From NCBI GenBank assembly GCA_019930625.1, contig CP082844.1, positions 2,356,001-2,420,000 of the forward strand: 64,000 nucleotides of DNA. Reading direction: 5' to 3'. The notes below the pieces were generated by a model. That model worked only from the letters and a program-made list of their open reading frames with translations, was not told the DNA's origin and made no database searches. The stretch comes from Nocardia asteroides (GTDB lineage: Bacteria > Actinomycetota > Actinomycetes > Mycobacteriales > Mycobacteriaceae). Below, in pieces: positions 10,011 through 18,533 of this stretch. How positions within the stretch are numbered: position 1 is the first letter of the stretch; the number at the start of each line of letters is the position of its first letter. The position numbers and the translations under genes are program-made.

Positions 10011-10937
10011 ATGGCCTGGTATGTCCTGCGGCGTCTGCTTCAGATGATCCCCGTCTTCCTCGGGGCGACGCTGCTCATCTATGCCCTGGTATTCCTCGTT
10101 CCCGGCGACCCGATCCACGCGCTGGCCGGCGACAAACCGATGACGCCCGCCGTCGAGGCGCAACTACGTGCGCGCTACCACCTCGACGAGCCGTTCATCG
10201 TGCAGTACCTGCTCTACCTGAAGGGCATCCTCACGTTGGACTTCGGCACCGCCTTCTCCGGCAGGCCGGTGCGGGACGAGCTGGCCCGCGCCTTTCCCAT
10301 CACCATCAAGTTGGCGATCATGGCGGTTCTGATCGAGTCGGTCTTCGGCGTCCTGTTCGGGCTCGTCGCCGGGCTGCGCAAGGGCAAGCTGTTCGATTCG
10401 ACAATGCTCGTGGTCAGCCTGATCGTCATCGCGGTTCCGGTCTTCGTGGTGGGCTTCCTCGCGCAGTATCTGCTCGGGGTGAAGTGGGGGATCGCTCCGG
10501 TGACCGTCTCGGGAAAGGCGACGGTCGGCGAACTGCTGGTGCCGGCCTTCGTGCTCGGGTCGCTCTCGTTCGCCTATGTCCTGCGATTGACCCGGAATTC
10601 GGTGGCGGAGAACATGTCCGCCGACTACGTGCGCACCGCGACCGCCAAGGGCCTGGCCAGGCCGCGTGTCGTGACCGTGCACATCCTGCGCAATTCGATG
10701 ATCCCGGTGATCACGTTCATCGGCGCCGATCTGGGCGCCCTCATGGGCGGCGCGATCGTCACCGAGGGCATCTTCAACATTCCCGGCGTGGGCGGCACGC
10801 TGTATCAGGCCATCATCAGGGGAGAGCCGCCGACCGTGGTCTCCTTCGTCACGGTGCTGATCGTCATCTTCCTGATCACCAACCTGATCGTCGACCTGCT
10901 CTACGCCGCACTCGACCCGAGGATCCGCTATGCCTGA
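10011..10937 (+). CDS. dppB: Dipeptide ABC transporter permease, DppB type
   Basis: 308 residues with six expected membrane helices. It begins with the characteristic N-terminus WYVLRRLLQMIPVFLGATLL and LVPGDP, and contains the EAA loop (TATAKGLARPRVVTVHILRN) that docks on the ATPase. ATG chosen because CCGGAGG lies 6 bases upstream. Its end overlaps the start of dppC by 8 bases. Forms the membrane channel together with DppC. Confidence 0.92.
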   Translation: MAWYVLRRLLQMIPVFLGATLLIYALVFLVPGDPIHALAGDKPMTPAVEAQLRARYHLDEPFIVQYLLYLKGILTLDFGTAFSGRPVRDELARAFPITIKLAIMAVLIESVFGVLFGLVAGLRKGKLFDSTMLVVSLIVIAVPVFVVGFLAQYLLGVKWGIAPVTVSGKATVGELLVPAFVLGSLSFAYVLRLTRNSVAENMSADYVRTATAKGLARPRVVTVHILRNSMIPVITFIGADLGALMGGAIVTEGIFNIPGVGGTLYQAIIRGEPPTVVSFVTVLIVIFLITNLIVDLLYAALDPRIRYA

Positions 10938-11889
10938 GGTGACCAAGAGCGACGGCCCCCAGCGCCGCGGCCAGGAACACTTCGTCGCACCGCCCGACGA
11001 GGTAGAGGTACTCGCCACCGACGCCGTGCTGGACGCCGGTCCACCGACCAGTATCTGGCGCGACGCGTGGCGGCAGCTGCGGCGTAACCCGATCTTCCTC
11101 GTCGCCACCGTCCTGATCGTGTTCGTGTTGATCGTGGTGATCTGGCCGGGGTCGTTCACCGATCAGGACCCGCGTTACTGCAACGGCGACTTCAGCATGG
11201 ACCCGCGCAGCTCCGGCCATCCGTTCGGTTTCGACAAGCAAGGCTGCGACATCTACGCCAGGACCGTGTACGGTGCCAGGGCATCCGTGCTCACGGGGGT
11301 CGGCGCGACGCTGCTGTTCGTGCTGGTCGGTGGCACGCTCGGCGCGCTGGCGGGCTTCTACGGCGGGCCGCTGGACTCGATCGTCTCCCGGCTGGCCGAG
11401 ATCTTCTTCGCGATCCCGTTGATGCTGGCCGCCATCGTGATCATGCAGCTGCTGGAGGCCCGCACGATCTGGACCGTGATCGTCATCCTCGCCTCGTTCA
11501 CCTGGCCGCAGGCGGCGCGGATCGCCCGCAGCGCCGTGGTACAAGCGAAGAACAGCGATTACGTCACGGCGGCGAAAGCATTGGGGGTCTCGCGAATACA
11601 GACGCTGCTGCGCCATGTGCTGCCGAACTCGGCGGGACCGCTCATCGTGGTGACCACGCTGTGGCTGGGCGTGTTCATCGTCACCGAGGCGACGCTGTCG
11701 TATCTCGGCGTCGGGCTGCCGCGCACGGTGGTGTCCTGGGGCGCGGACATCGCCACCGGGCAGAAGGAGATCCGCACCTCGGCGATCCTGTTCTATCCGG
11801 CGACGGCGCTGGCGCTGACCGTGCTGAGCTTCATCATGCTGGGCGACGCCGTGCGGGACGCCCTCGACCCGAAGGCGAGGAAGCGATGA
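10930..11889 (+). CDS. dppC: Dipeptide ABC transporter permease, DppC type
   Basis: 319 residues. A cytoplasmic N-terminal tail of about 50 residues precedes DAWRQLRRNPIFLVATVLIV, the usual OppC-N start of the first helix. The periplasmic loop has GFDKQGCDIYARTVYGARASV, and the EAA loop is AAKALGVSRIQTLLRHVLPN. Its ATG lies within the end of dppB, and its stop overlaps the ATG of the ATPase gene (ATGA), so the operon is tightly coupled. Confidence 0.92.
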   Translation: MPEVTKSDGPQRRGQEHFVAPPDEVEVLATDAVLDAGPPTSIWRDAWRQLRRNPIFLVATVLIVFVLIVVIWPGSFTDQDPRYCNGDFSMDPRSSGHPFGFDKQGCDIYARTVYGARASVLTGVGATLLFVLVGGTLGALAGFYGGPLDSIVSRLAEIFFAIPLMLAAIVIMQLLEARTIWTVIVILASFTWPQAARIARSAVVQAKNSDYVTAAKALGVSRIQTLLRHVLPNSAGPLIVVTTLWLGVFIVTEATLSYLGVGLPRTVVSWGADIATGQKEIRTSAILFYPATALALTVLSFIMLGDAVRDALDPKARKR

Positions 11890-13562
11890 GTGAGTCGGCG
11901 CGGCCGCTGCTGGAGATCACCGATCTCAACGTGAGTTTCACCGCCGACGGCAGACCGGTGCCCGCCTTGCGGGACGTCAGCCTGTCGGTCTATCCGGGGC
12001 AGACCGTGGCCATCGTGGGGGAATCGGGTTCGGGGAAGTCGACTACCGCGCACGCGATCATCGACTTGCTGCCCGGTACGGGCCGGATCACCTCCGGCTC
12101 GATCGAGTTCGACGGTAAGGACCTCACGGCTGCCTCGAAGCGAGAGATCGGCGCGGTGCGCGGCAGCGGCATCGGGTTGGTCCCGCAGGACCCCATGTCG
12201 AACCTGAATCCGGTGTGGAAGATCGGATTCCAGATCCGTGAGACGCTGGAGGCCAATGGCATCGCGAAGGGCAAAGCGGCCAGGAAACGCGCGGTGGAGT
12301 TGCTCGAGGAGGCGGGGATGCCCGACGCCGAACGCCGAGTGAACCAATATCCGCACGAGTTCTCCGGCGGCATGCGCCAGCGCGCGCTGATCGCCATCGG
12401 CTTGTCCTGCCGGCCCAAGCTGCTCATCGCCGACGAGCCGACCTCGGCGCTCGACGTGACCGTGCAGCGGCAGATCCTCGACCATCTCGAACGGCTCACC
12501 GCCGAACTGGGCACCGCGGTCCTGCTGATCACCCACGATCTGGGCCTCGCGGCCGAGCGCGCCGAACATCTGGTGGTGATGTATCGCGGCCGCGTCGTGG
12601 AGTCCGGCCCCGCCTTGCGGATTCTGCGTGATCCCCAGCACCTGTACACCAAGCGGCTGGTGAGTTCAGCGCCCTCGCTGGCCGCACAGCGGCGGTCGGC
12701 AGTGCGGCGCCGAGCCGAGATCCACGTGCGGGCCGAGCAGGTGGCCGCGGACGACACGGTGATCACGGACGAGGTGTTGGTAGCCGAACACCTGAAGAAG
12801 ACCTTTCGCATCCGCGAGCGCGCGCCGTGGAAATCGACCGAGTTCGTCGCCGTGGACGATGTGTCGTTCCGGCTGCGGCGCGGATCGACCACCGCGATCG
12901 TCGGAGAGTCGGGCTCGGGCAAGACGACGGTGGCGCAGATGGTGCTCGGTCTGCTCGCGCCCACCTCCGGCGCGGTCAGGTTCGACGGCAAGGACGTGGC
13001 CACTCTGAACCGCAAGGACGCGTTCGCGTTCCGGCGTCGGGTGCAACCGATCTTCCAGGATCCGTACGGTTCGCTCGACCCGATGTACACGATCTACCGC
13101 ACCATCGAGGAGCCGTTGCGAACCCACCGCATCGGGACGCCCGAGGAGCGGGAGGCGACCGTACGGGAACTGCTGGACAAGGTCGCGCTGCCCGCCGGCG
13201 TCATGCGGCGCTATCCCAGCGAACTGTCCGGAGGACAGCGTCAGCGCGTGGCGGTCGCGCGTGCCCTCGCACTCCGGCCCGAGGTGGTGGTGTGCGACGA
13301 GGCGGTGTCCGCGCTCGACGTGCTGGTGCAGGCCCAGATCCTCCGGCTGCTCGACGAACTGCAGGCCGAGCTTGGGCTGGCGTACCTGTTCATCACCCAT
13401 GACCTGGCCGTTGTCCGGCAGATCGCCGACGACGTGCTGGTCGTGCAACGCGGCAAGGTGGTCGAAGCGGCGACGACCGACGAGGTGTTCGACGATCCCC
13501 AGCAGGAATACACGCGCAAACTGCTCGACGCGATCCCGGGCCGCGATCTGCTGGCCGGCTAG
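11886..13562 (+). CDS. dppD: Double-domain peptide ABC transporter ATPase (DppD-DppF fusion)
   Basis: 558 residues holding two complete ABC ATPase domains in one chain. Domain 1 has Walker A GESGSGKST at about 45-53 and signature FSGGMRQRALIA. Domain 2 begins near 300, with Walker A GESGSGKTT near 341 and signature LSGGQRQRVAVA. Each has its Asp-Glu Walker B (LLIADEPTSALD; VVVCDEAVSALD). The second domain's DEAVSALDV variant is normal for this family. It hydrolyses ATP to drive uptake through DppBC. The fused arrangement matches Rv3663c. Confidence 0.93.
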   Translation: MSESARPLLEITDLNVSFTADGRPVPALRDVSLSVYPGQTVAIVGESGSGKSTTAHAIIDLLPGTGRITSGSIEFDGKDLTAASKREIGAVRGSGIGLVPQDPMSNLNPVWKIGFQIRETLEANGIAKGKAARKRAVELLEEAGMPDAERRVNQYPHEFSGGMRQRALIAIGLSCRPKLLIADEPTSALDVTVQRQILDHLERLTAELGTAVLLITHDLGLAAERAEHLVVMYRGRVVESGPALRILRDPQHLYTKRLVSSAPSLAAQRRSAVRRRAEIHVRAEQVAADDTVITDEVLVAEHLKKTFRIRERAPWKSTEFVAVDDVSFRLRRGSTTAIVGESGSGKTTVAQMVLGLLAPTSGAVRFDGKDVATLNRKDAFAFRRRVQPIFQDPYGSLDPMYTIYRTIEEPLRTHRIGTPEEREATVRELLDKVALPAGVMRRYPSELSGGQRQRVAVARALALRPEVVVCDEAVSALDVLVQAQILRLLDELQAELGLAYLFITHDLAVVRQIADDVLVVQRGKVVEAATTDEVFDDPQQEYTRKLLDAIPGRDLLAG

Positions 13563-13614
13563 GCGAGACAGGCGCGCGGACCGTTCCCCGCGGGCGCAAG
13601 TAGCCTCGTATGCC

Positions 13615-14361
13615 GTGACCGATCCGCTTCAGCCCCTCGTCGATCTTCCCGGTGTCCGGGACGCGGCCGACCGCGCCCGCGACGCGCTCGCCGAGGTGCA
13701 CCGGCACAAAGCGAACCGGCGTGGGTGGCCGACCACGGCGGCCGAGGCCGCGGTGCGCGCGGCCCGGTCCTCGGCGGCCATCGACGGCGGCGGCACGGAC
13801 ATCCCCGTCGACGGACGCGTCGAGGACCCGATTCTGGCCGGTTCGCTGCGCGTGGGCCAGGCATTGGACGGAGAAGCGCTGCGGAATCTGGTGAGCACCT
13901 GGCAGCGCGCTCCACTGCAAGCGTTGGCGCGGCTACACCTGCTCGCCGCGGCCGATCTGGTCGAGCAGGAAGAGTCGCTGGGCAGACCCCGCGGCGACGC
14001 GGGCGTGGCGCAGCGGCTGGACCTGCTGGCGCAGACGGTGGTCGGTTCGCGAGCGCCCGCGCCCGTGCTGGCCGCCGTAGTACACGGTGAGCTACTGGCA
14101 CTGCGTCCGTTCGGAACGGCCGACGGCGTGGTCGCGCGGGCGGCCTCTCGGCTGGTCGCGGTGTCCAGTGGGCTGGATCCGCACAGCCTCGGCGTGCCGG
14201 AGGTGTTCTGGTTGCGCAGGCGGCAGGCGTACCTGGACGCGGCCGCCGGGTTCGGGACCGGGGATCCGGAGGCCGTTGGCGGCTGGGTGATCTTCTGCTG
14301 CGGGGCTTTCGAGGACGGTGCGCGCGAGGCGACGTCGATCGCCGACTCGGCGGTGAAATAA
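13615..14361 (+). CDS. Fic-fold-like protein with degenerate active site
   Basis: 248 residues, corresponding in position to Rv3662c, usually left as conserved hypothetical. I read it as a Fic relative. Residues 157-175 align with the Fic core HPFx(D/E)GNGRxxR as RPFGTADGVVAR, so the catalytic His is Arg164, the acidic residue is Thr168 and the phosphate-binding Arg is Val172. Near the N-terminus, SSAAIDG (52-58) resembles the inhibitory-helix motif (S/T)xxxE(G/N) with Asp for Glu. Nucleotidyl transfer is therefore unlikely. GTG 13615 is preceded by TAGCCT 8 bases upstream, fitting a leaderless transcript. The fold assignment is inference. Confidence 0.65.
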   Translation: MTDPLQPLVDLPGVRDAADRARDALAEVHRHKANRRGWPTTAAEAAVRAARSSAAIDGGGTDIPVDGRVEDPILAGSLRVGQALDGEALRNLVSTWQRAPLQALARLHLLAAADLVEQEESLGRPRGDAGVAQRLDLLAQTVVGSRAPAPVLAAVVHGELLALRPFGTADGVVARAASRLVAVSSGLDPHSLGVPEVFWLRRRQAYLDAAAGFGTGDPEAVGGWVIFCCGAFEDGAREATSIADSAVK

Positions 14362-14851
14362 CCCCCCCGTACACGTCAAAGCGGGCGGCGTTGTCTGACG
14401 ACCTCACCGCCCGCTAGCACGGACTACCCGGTTACCAAGCGTGCTGTGGTGGGTTGTGTTCTGCGGCCTCGGCGACAATCCGGACATCGCCGGTTCATCC
14501 CCGCAACCTGTGCGAGGCCCTCGCCGTCGACTATCCGAATCTCGCAGGCCCACAACGCTTCTGCCCTTGTCGCGGCGCGCTCCGCGTGGGTGCCTGGTGT
14601 CCGTGCTGGGAAGGATGGTCGGGAGACAGTACCTTCTCTTCCGGTGCTGCCTTGGCCTTCCGTCCCTCCGTAGTTACCTTTCTACACTGTGACTGCACTC
14701 ACATCAAGGGATGATAGAACATTGCATAATCGGCGTGTTTCTCGGCGTTTCGTGGTTAAATGCCTGGTCTCTTGCCGGTTCCGCTAAGTCGGCGAATCCC
14801 TCGGCAAGCATCCGGCGACCGGTGTTCACGCCCCGTTCGGGGCGCCCGATC
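14362..14851. other. Convergent intergenic region with a hairpin; no gene recognised
   Basis: About 490 bases between the Fic-like gene and the HAD phosphatase gene, which converge. The part after ~14630 is visibly richer in A/T than its surroundings. Short open frames are present but lack ribosome sites and recognisable sequence. A terminator-like hairpin lies at the start of the region. Confidence 0.5.
14380..14415 (+). terminator. Terminator-like hairpin after the Fic-like gene
   Basis: A perfect 9-bp stem, AGCGGGCGG (14380-14388) with CCGCCCGCT (14407-14415), loop 18 bases, starting 18 bases after the stop codon. No U-tract. Confidence 0.45.
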
Positions 14852-15658
14852 TCAGCGTCGCCGACGGAGCATCCGGTAGCTGATCGCCCCGGCCACCAGC
14901 GCGCTCAGGCCGACTGCGGCCGTGGCCGCGAGCGTCGTCGAGGACGGCGCCTGGAAGCGCGACCACAACGACACCGGATTGGAGAAGGCCAGGATCGGCC
15001 AGCCGCGCGCGGTGGCTTCGCGGCGCAGATTGCGATCCGGGTTGACCGCGGTGGGGTGACCCACCGCGCCCAGCAGCGGCAGATCAGTGATCGAGTCGGA
15101 GTAGGCGTAGCAGCGCGACAGGTCGTAACCCTCACTGGCGGCGAGTTTTTCGACGGCGGCGACTTTGCCCTCGCCGTAGCAGTAGAACTCGACCGCGCCG
15201 GTGTACTTGCCGTCCGCCACGACCATCCGGGTGGCCGCGGTCTGCGAGGCTCCGAGCGCCTCGGCGATCGGGCCGACGATCTCCTCGCCGGAGGCCGACA
15301 CGATCACCACGTCGTGACCCCGGATCTTGTGGTCGGCGATCAAGTCGGCCGCCTCCGCGTAGATCAGCGGATCGACCAGCTCGTGCAGTGTCTCGGCCAC
15401 GATGGATTTGACCTGTTCGACGTCCCAGCCGGCACACATGCTGGTCAGGTGGGCGCGCATCCGTTCCATCTGGTCGTGGTCGGCGCCCGACAGCAGGAAC
15501 AGGAAATGGGCGTAGCTGCTCTCCAGGACGGCGCGGCGGTTCAAAAGCCCCTGCGCGTAGAAGGGCTTGCTGAACACGAACGTGCTCGACTTCGCGATCA
15601 CGGTCTTGTCCAGATCGAAGAAGGCGGCGACGCGGCCGCCCGTGGCTGAGTTGTCCAC
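14852..15658 (-). CDS. HAD-family phosphatase, SerB-like, with C-terminal membrane anchor
   Basis: 268 residues. HAD motif I is FFDLDKT (D15, D17), motif II is SASGEE, and motif III is YSDSITDLPLL. It is therefore an intact phosphomonoesterase of the HAD-IB (phosphoserine-phosphatase-like) type. The last ~30 residues form a membrane helix (TLAATAAVGLSALVAGAISY) ending in RRRR. GTG 15658 was chosen because TATCCT sits 6 bases upstream, fitting a leaderless start; the frame is open far upstream but lacks coding character there. Corresponds to Rv3661. Substrate unknown. Confidence 0.85.
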   Translation of the reverse strand: MDNSATGGRVAAFFDLDKTVIAKSSTFVFSKPFYAQGLLNRRAVLESSYAHFLFLLSGADHDQMERMRAHLTSMCAGWDVEQVKSIVAETLHELVDPLIYAEAADLIADHKIRGHDVVIVSASGEEIVGPIAEALGASQTAATRMVVADGKYTGAVEFYCYGEGKVAAVEKLAASEGYDLSRCYAYSDSITDLPLLGAVGHPTAVNPDRNLRREATARGWPILAFSNPVSLWSRFQAPSSTTLAATAAVGLSALVAGAISYRMLRRRR

Positions 15659-15980
15659 CTGACCAGGATAGGGGGCGCGCCTTCGGCTCGGGCTGCGGCG
15701 GAGTTCGACCGGCTGTTTCGGCGCGGTGCGGACTGTCGACGTCGGCTCCACGGCGGCCTTGTCTCGAAGCGGCCTCGGCATGTTGTGCACGGACCCCGTC
15801 ACGCCTGTCGAGTGGCTGCCTTGCCTTCGTTCGGGCCGATGTGGGCGGCGGACGGACTTCGGCCGCGTCCATTGGGCACGCGGTGTTCCGGGCGGCGGGG
15901 CCGCTGCCGTCGGCGCATCGATGAAGTTTGCCCCGCAGACGCCGGGGCTGTGACGGCCGCAAAGATGTCCAACGGCGGAC
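15659..15980. other. Intergenic region upstream of HAD gene and 6C RNA
   Basis: About 320 bases between the HAD start (minus strand) and the promoter of the 6C RNA (plus strand). Open frames cross it in several phases, none with a ribosome site or recognisable sequence. I see only promoter-type content. Confidence 0.5.
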
Positions 15981-16011
15981 TTGCGTTGTGGGCGGGGCTT
16001 GGGTGTAGTAT
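15981..16011 (+). promoter_or_regulatory. Putative promoter of the 6C RNA
   Basis: TTGCGT (15981-15986), a 19-base spacer, and TAGTAT (16006-16011). The implied start is near 16018, just before the first hairpin of the RNA. The -10 element is good; the spacer is slightly long. Confidence 0.5.
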
Positions 16012-16017
16012 TGCTGG

Positions 16018-16117
16018 CACCTGGACATGGTCCAGGCGCGTTCAGCCCGACCCCCCGGGGCTGAACCCCGACGGCCCCAGCCTCCTCCCCCCCCGGCTGG
16101 GGCCGTCCTCTATTTCG
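16018..16117 (+). ncRNA. 6C small RNA (B11-type)
   Basis: Two strong stem-loops whose loops carry runs of six or more C, the defining feature of the actinobacterial 6C RNA family. Hairpin 1 is a 9-bp stem (16040-16048/16058-16066) with loop GACCCCCCG. Hairpin 2 is a 13-bp stem (16070-16082/16095-16107) with eight C in the loop, followed by CTCTATTT as a terminator tail. A small 7-bp hairpin precedes them at 16020-16036. The genomic position, between the HAD gene and ssd, is where I recall the M. tuberculosis B11 sRNA lying. In mycobacteria B11 uses its C-rich loops to pair with G-rich ribosome-binding regions; targets here are not visible. Confidence 0.88.
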
Positions 16118-16149
16118 GGGACGCTTCGGTAGGCCGCGCAGGCGGATAG

Positions 16150-16176
16150 TTGTCCACAGCCCGCGGGTTATCCACA
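16150..16176 (+). promoter_or_regulatory. Two direct DnaA boxes upstream of ssd
   Basis: TTGTCCACA at 16150-16158 and TTATCCACA at 16168-16176, in the same orientation with starts 18 bases apart. Both are exact matches to DnaA 9-mers (the first is the mycobacterial consensus, the second the E. coli consensus). They lie 53-79 bases before the ssd start codon. This is too few and too isolated for an origin, so a regulatory role is more likely. Confidence 0.7.
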
Positions 16177-16228
16177 TTCGGCATACTGCGCCTTCTCTCC
16201 CTACCCGCATTCAGCGACGCTGACCTGC

Positions 16229-17338
16229 ATGAACCTCGAAGCATCGGAGCCGAGCGGGCCACCGCCCGCCCTCGTGCTCATCGATGACGACCGCCTCCGT
16301 GACGAAGTCCGGCGTATCGCGGCGGCCGCCGAACGGGCTCTCGACGAGCGGACACAACCCGTCGGCAGGCACGCCTGGACGGGCGCTCCGCTGGTGATCC
16401 TGGATACCGCCTCTGCACGGGAGGCGGCAGCCGCCGGCTACCTGCGCCGGACCGGCGTGGTGTTGGTAACCGATGGTGAGCCAGGTTTGCTCGACTGGCA
16501 GGCCGCCGCCTCGGTCGGCGCGCAGCGGGCTATCGCCCTGCCCGGTGCTGCCGTGGGGCTTATCGAGATGTTTGCTGAGTACGGCGAGCAGCGTGCGGGC
16601 GACGGTGTGGTTGTCGCCGTCGCGGGGGCGGGCGGCGGGGCCGGGGCATCCACCCTCGCCGTCGCGGTCGGGCTGCGCGCCGCCGCGGAGGGATTCCGGC
16701 GCGAAACCTTGCTGATCGATGGCGCACCCTTCGCCGGTGGCCTCGACCTGCTGCTCGGTATCGAGAACACAGCGGGTTTGCGCTGGCCCGACCTGGTGGT
16801 CGAGGACGGGCGCGTGTCGGCGGCCGCGCTGCACGGCGCCCTGCCCATCGCCGCGCCCGGGTTGGCCGTGTTGTCCTGCGGGCGCTGCGGTGCGGGACGA
16901 TTGCCACGCGAGCTCGGCTCGGCCGGAATCCGCGCGGTTATCGAAGCGGGCCGTGCCGCAGGCGATTTCGTAGTTTGCGACATTTCCGGTGAGCGCGGGC
17001 CGCATGCCGACCAGATGCTCGACTCGGCGGATCTCGTAGTGCTGGTCGTCCCGGCGCGCCTGCGGGCGGTCGCCGCCGCCGAAGCGGTGTCCGCGCACAT
17101 CGCGCGGCGAAACCCGAACCAGGGGTTGATCGTTCGGGGACCTGCGCCCGGTGGCCTCCGTGGAGCCGAGGTCGCCGAGGTGCTCGACCTCCCGCTGCTC
17201 GCCGCCGTCCGCGCCCAGACCGGTCTGGCGCACCGTCTGGAGCGCGGCGGGGTCTCGGTCCGCAGGCGCGGGCCCCTGCGTGATGCCGCCGATGCCGTGC
17301 TCGGCGTGCTCAGCGCTCCACCCGGGCACCGGCGGTGA
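16229..17338 (+). CDS. ssd: Septum-site-determining protein Ssd / CpaE-TadZ-like ATPase
   Basis: 369 residues of the MinD/ParA superfamily. The first ~110 residues resemble a receiver-like domain (PALVLIDDDRLRDEVRRI, GVVLVTDGEP). The ATPase part starts near 128 with the deviant P-loop AGAGGGAGASTLA, which lacks the usual signature lysine, as in CpaE/TadZ proteins. DFVVCDISGERG and DLVVLVVPARLRAV follow. The M. tuberculosis orthologue Rv3660c affects septation when overexpressed, while the tad context suggests polar positioning of the pilus machine. It is the first gene of the tad cluster and has two DnaA boxes in its promoter region. Confidence 0.85.
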   Translation: MNLEASEPSGPPPALVLIDDDRLRDEVRRIAAAAERALDERTQPVGRHAWTGAPLVILDTASAREAAAAGYLRRTGVVLVTDGEPGLLDWQAAASVGAQRAIALPGAAVGLIEMFAEYGEQRAGDGVVVAVAGAGGGAGASTLAVAVGLRAAAEGFRRETLLIDGAPFAGGLDLLLGIENTAGLRWPDLVVEDGRVSAAALHGALPIAAPGLAVLSCGRCGAGRLPRELGSAGIRAVIEAGRAAGDFVVCDISGERGPHADQMLDSADLVVLVVPARLRAVAAAEAVSAHIARRNPNQGLIVRGPAPGGLRGAEVAEVLDLPLLAAVRAQTGLAHRLERGGVSVRRRGPLRDAADAVLGVLSAPPGHRR

Positions 17339-17348
17339 GGAGGCGGCG

Positions 17349-18533
17349 ATGAGCGCGATACTGACCAGCGAGCTGCTGGATCGGGTGCGGGAGCGACTGG
17401 CCACCGAGACCGGCGATCCGGATCCGGCGCAGGTCGCCGCCGCGATCCGCGCCGAGGCAGGCGGGGTGCTCGGTGACACAGACCTGCTGCGTGCCCTGCG
17501 GCTGTTGCAGACCGAGTTGACCGGCGCGGGTGTCCTCGAACCGCTGCTGCACGATCCCCACGTCGCGGACGTGTTGGTGACGGCCCCGGACGCGGTGTGG
17601 ATCGATCGAGGCCACGGTTTGGAGAAGACCTCCATCACCTTCTCCGACGAGGCGGCGGTCCGGCGGCTGGCACAGCGCCTGGCGCTGTCGGCGGGGCGAC
17701 GACTCGACGACGCGCAACCGTGGGTGGACGGCCGGCTGACCGGACCCGGTGCGGCACTCGGACATTCGTTCGGCGTTCGTTTGCACGCGGTCCTCGCGCC
17801 GGTCGCGCACGGCGGCACCTGCCTGTCGCTGCGCGTGCTGCGTCCGGCCACCCAGGGGCTCGCCGCGCTCGCCGCGGCGGGCTCGATACCCTCCGGCGCG
17901 AAACTTCTCCTGGAGCGCATCATTCGGGCCAGGCTGGCGTTCCTGGTGGTCGGCGGCACCGGAGCCGGGAAGACGACGCTGTTGTCCGGGTTACTCGCCA
18001 CCGTGGACCCGTCCGAGCGGATCATCTGCGTCGAGGACGCGGCGGAGCTGGCGCCGCCGCACCCACATGTGGTCCGCCTGGTTGCCAGGACCGCGAACGT
18101 GGAGGGTGTCGGCGAGGTCACCGTGCGCGATCTGGTCCGCCAAGCCTTGCGCATGCGGCCGGACCGGATCGTGGTCGGCGAGGTCAGGGGAGCCGAGGTG
18201 GTCGACCTGCTGACCGCGTTGAACACCGGTCACGACGGAGGAGCGGGGACCGTACACGCCAACTCGTCGCACGAGGTCCCCGCCCGTCTGGAAGCCCTCG
18301 CCGCCCTGGGGGGCATGGACCGAGCGGCCTTGCACAGCCAACTCTCCGCCGCGGTGCAGGTCGTCCTGCACGTGCACCGCCGATCCGACGGCTCGCGTGG
18401 CCTGCGCGAGATCGGTTTCGTGCACCGCACCGGAGAGGGACGGGTGCGGATCACGCCCGCCTGGCACGAGACGGGTTCGGCCCCGGCCGCCGCGGACTTG
18501 TCCAACCTGCTCGCCGAGCGGCTCGACCGATGA
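17349..18533 (+). CDS. tadA: Tad pilus assembly ATPase TadA (CpaF family)
   Basis: 394 residues, a type II/IV secretion hexameric ATPase. Walker A is GGTGAGKTT (K208), the Asp box is ICVEDAAEL, Walker B is RPDRIVVGEVRG, and the His box is GHDGGAGTVHANS. An N-terminal domain of ~150 residues precedes the motor, as usual for CpaF. It powers assembly of the Flp-type pilus with TadB and TadC. ATG 17349 follows GGAGGCGG by a few bases, 10 bases after the ssd stop; it overlaps tadB by ATGA. Corresponds to Rv3659c. Confidence 0.92.
   Translation: MSAILTSELLDRVRERLATETGDPDPAQVAAAIRAEAGGVLGDTDLLRALRLLQTELTGAGVLEPLLHDPHVADVLVTAPDAVWIDRGHGLEKTSITFSDEAAVRRLAQRLALSAGRRLDDAQPWVDGRLTGPGAALGHSFGVRLHAVLAPVAHGGTCLSLRVLRPATQGLAALAAAGSIPSGAKLLLERIIRARLAFLVVGGTGAGKTTLLSGLLATVDPSERIICVEDAAELAPPHPHVVRLVARTANVEGVGEVTVRDLVRQALRMRPDRIVVGEVRGAEVVDLLTALNTGHDGGAGTVHANSSHEVPARLEALAALGGMDRAALHSQLSAAVQVVLHVHRRSDGSRGLREIGFVHRTGEGRVRITPAWHETGSAPAAADLSNLLAERLDR

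Noticed and set aside
16040..16107. C-rich repeats considered as a CRISPR or repeat array
   Set aside because: They are two different stem-loops of one small RNA, with no repeat-spacer periodicity; no CRISPR array is seen anywhere in the window.
15660..16210. N-terminal extension of the HAD phosphatase to 16210
   Set aside because: Would run antisense through the 6C RNA and DnaA boxes, and its residues show no HAD similarity; the leaderless GTG at 15658 fits better.
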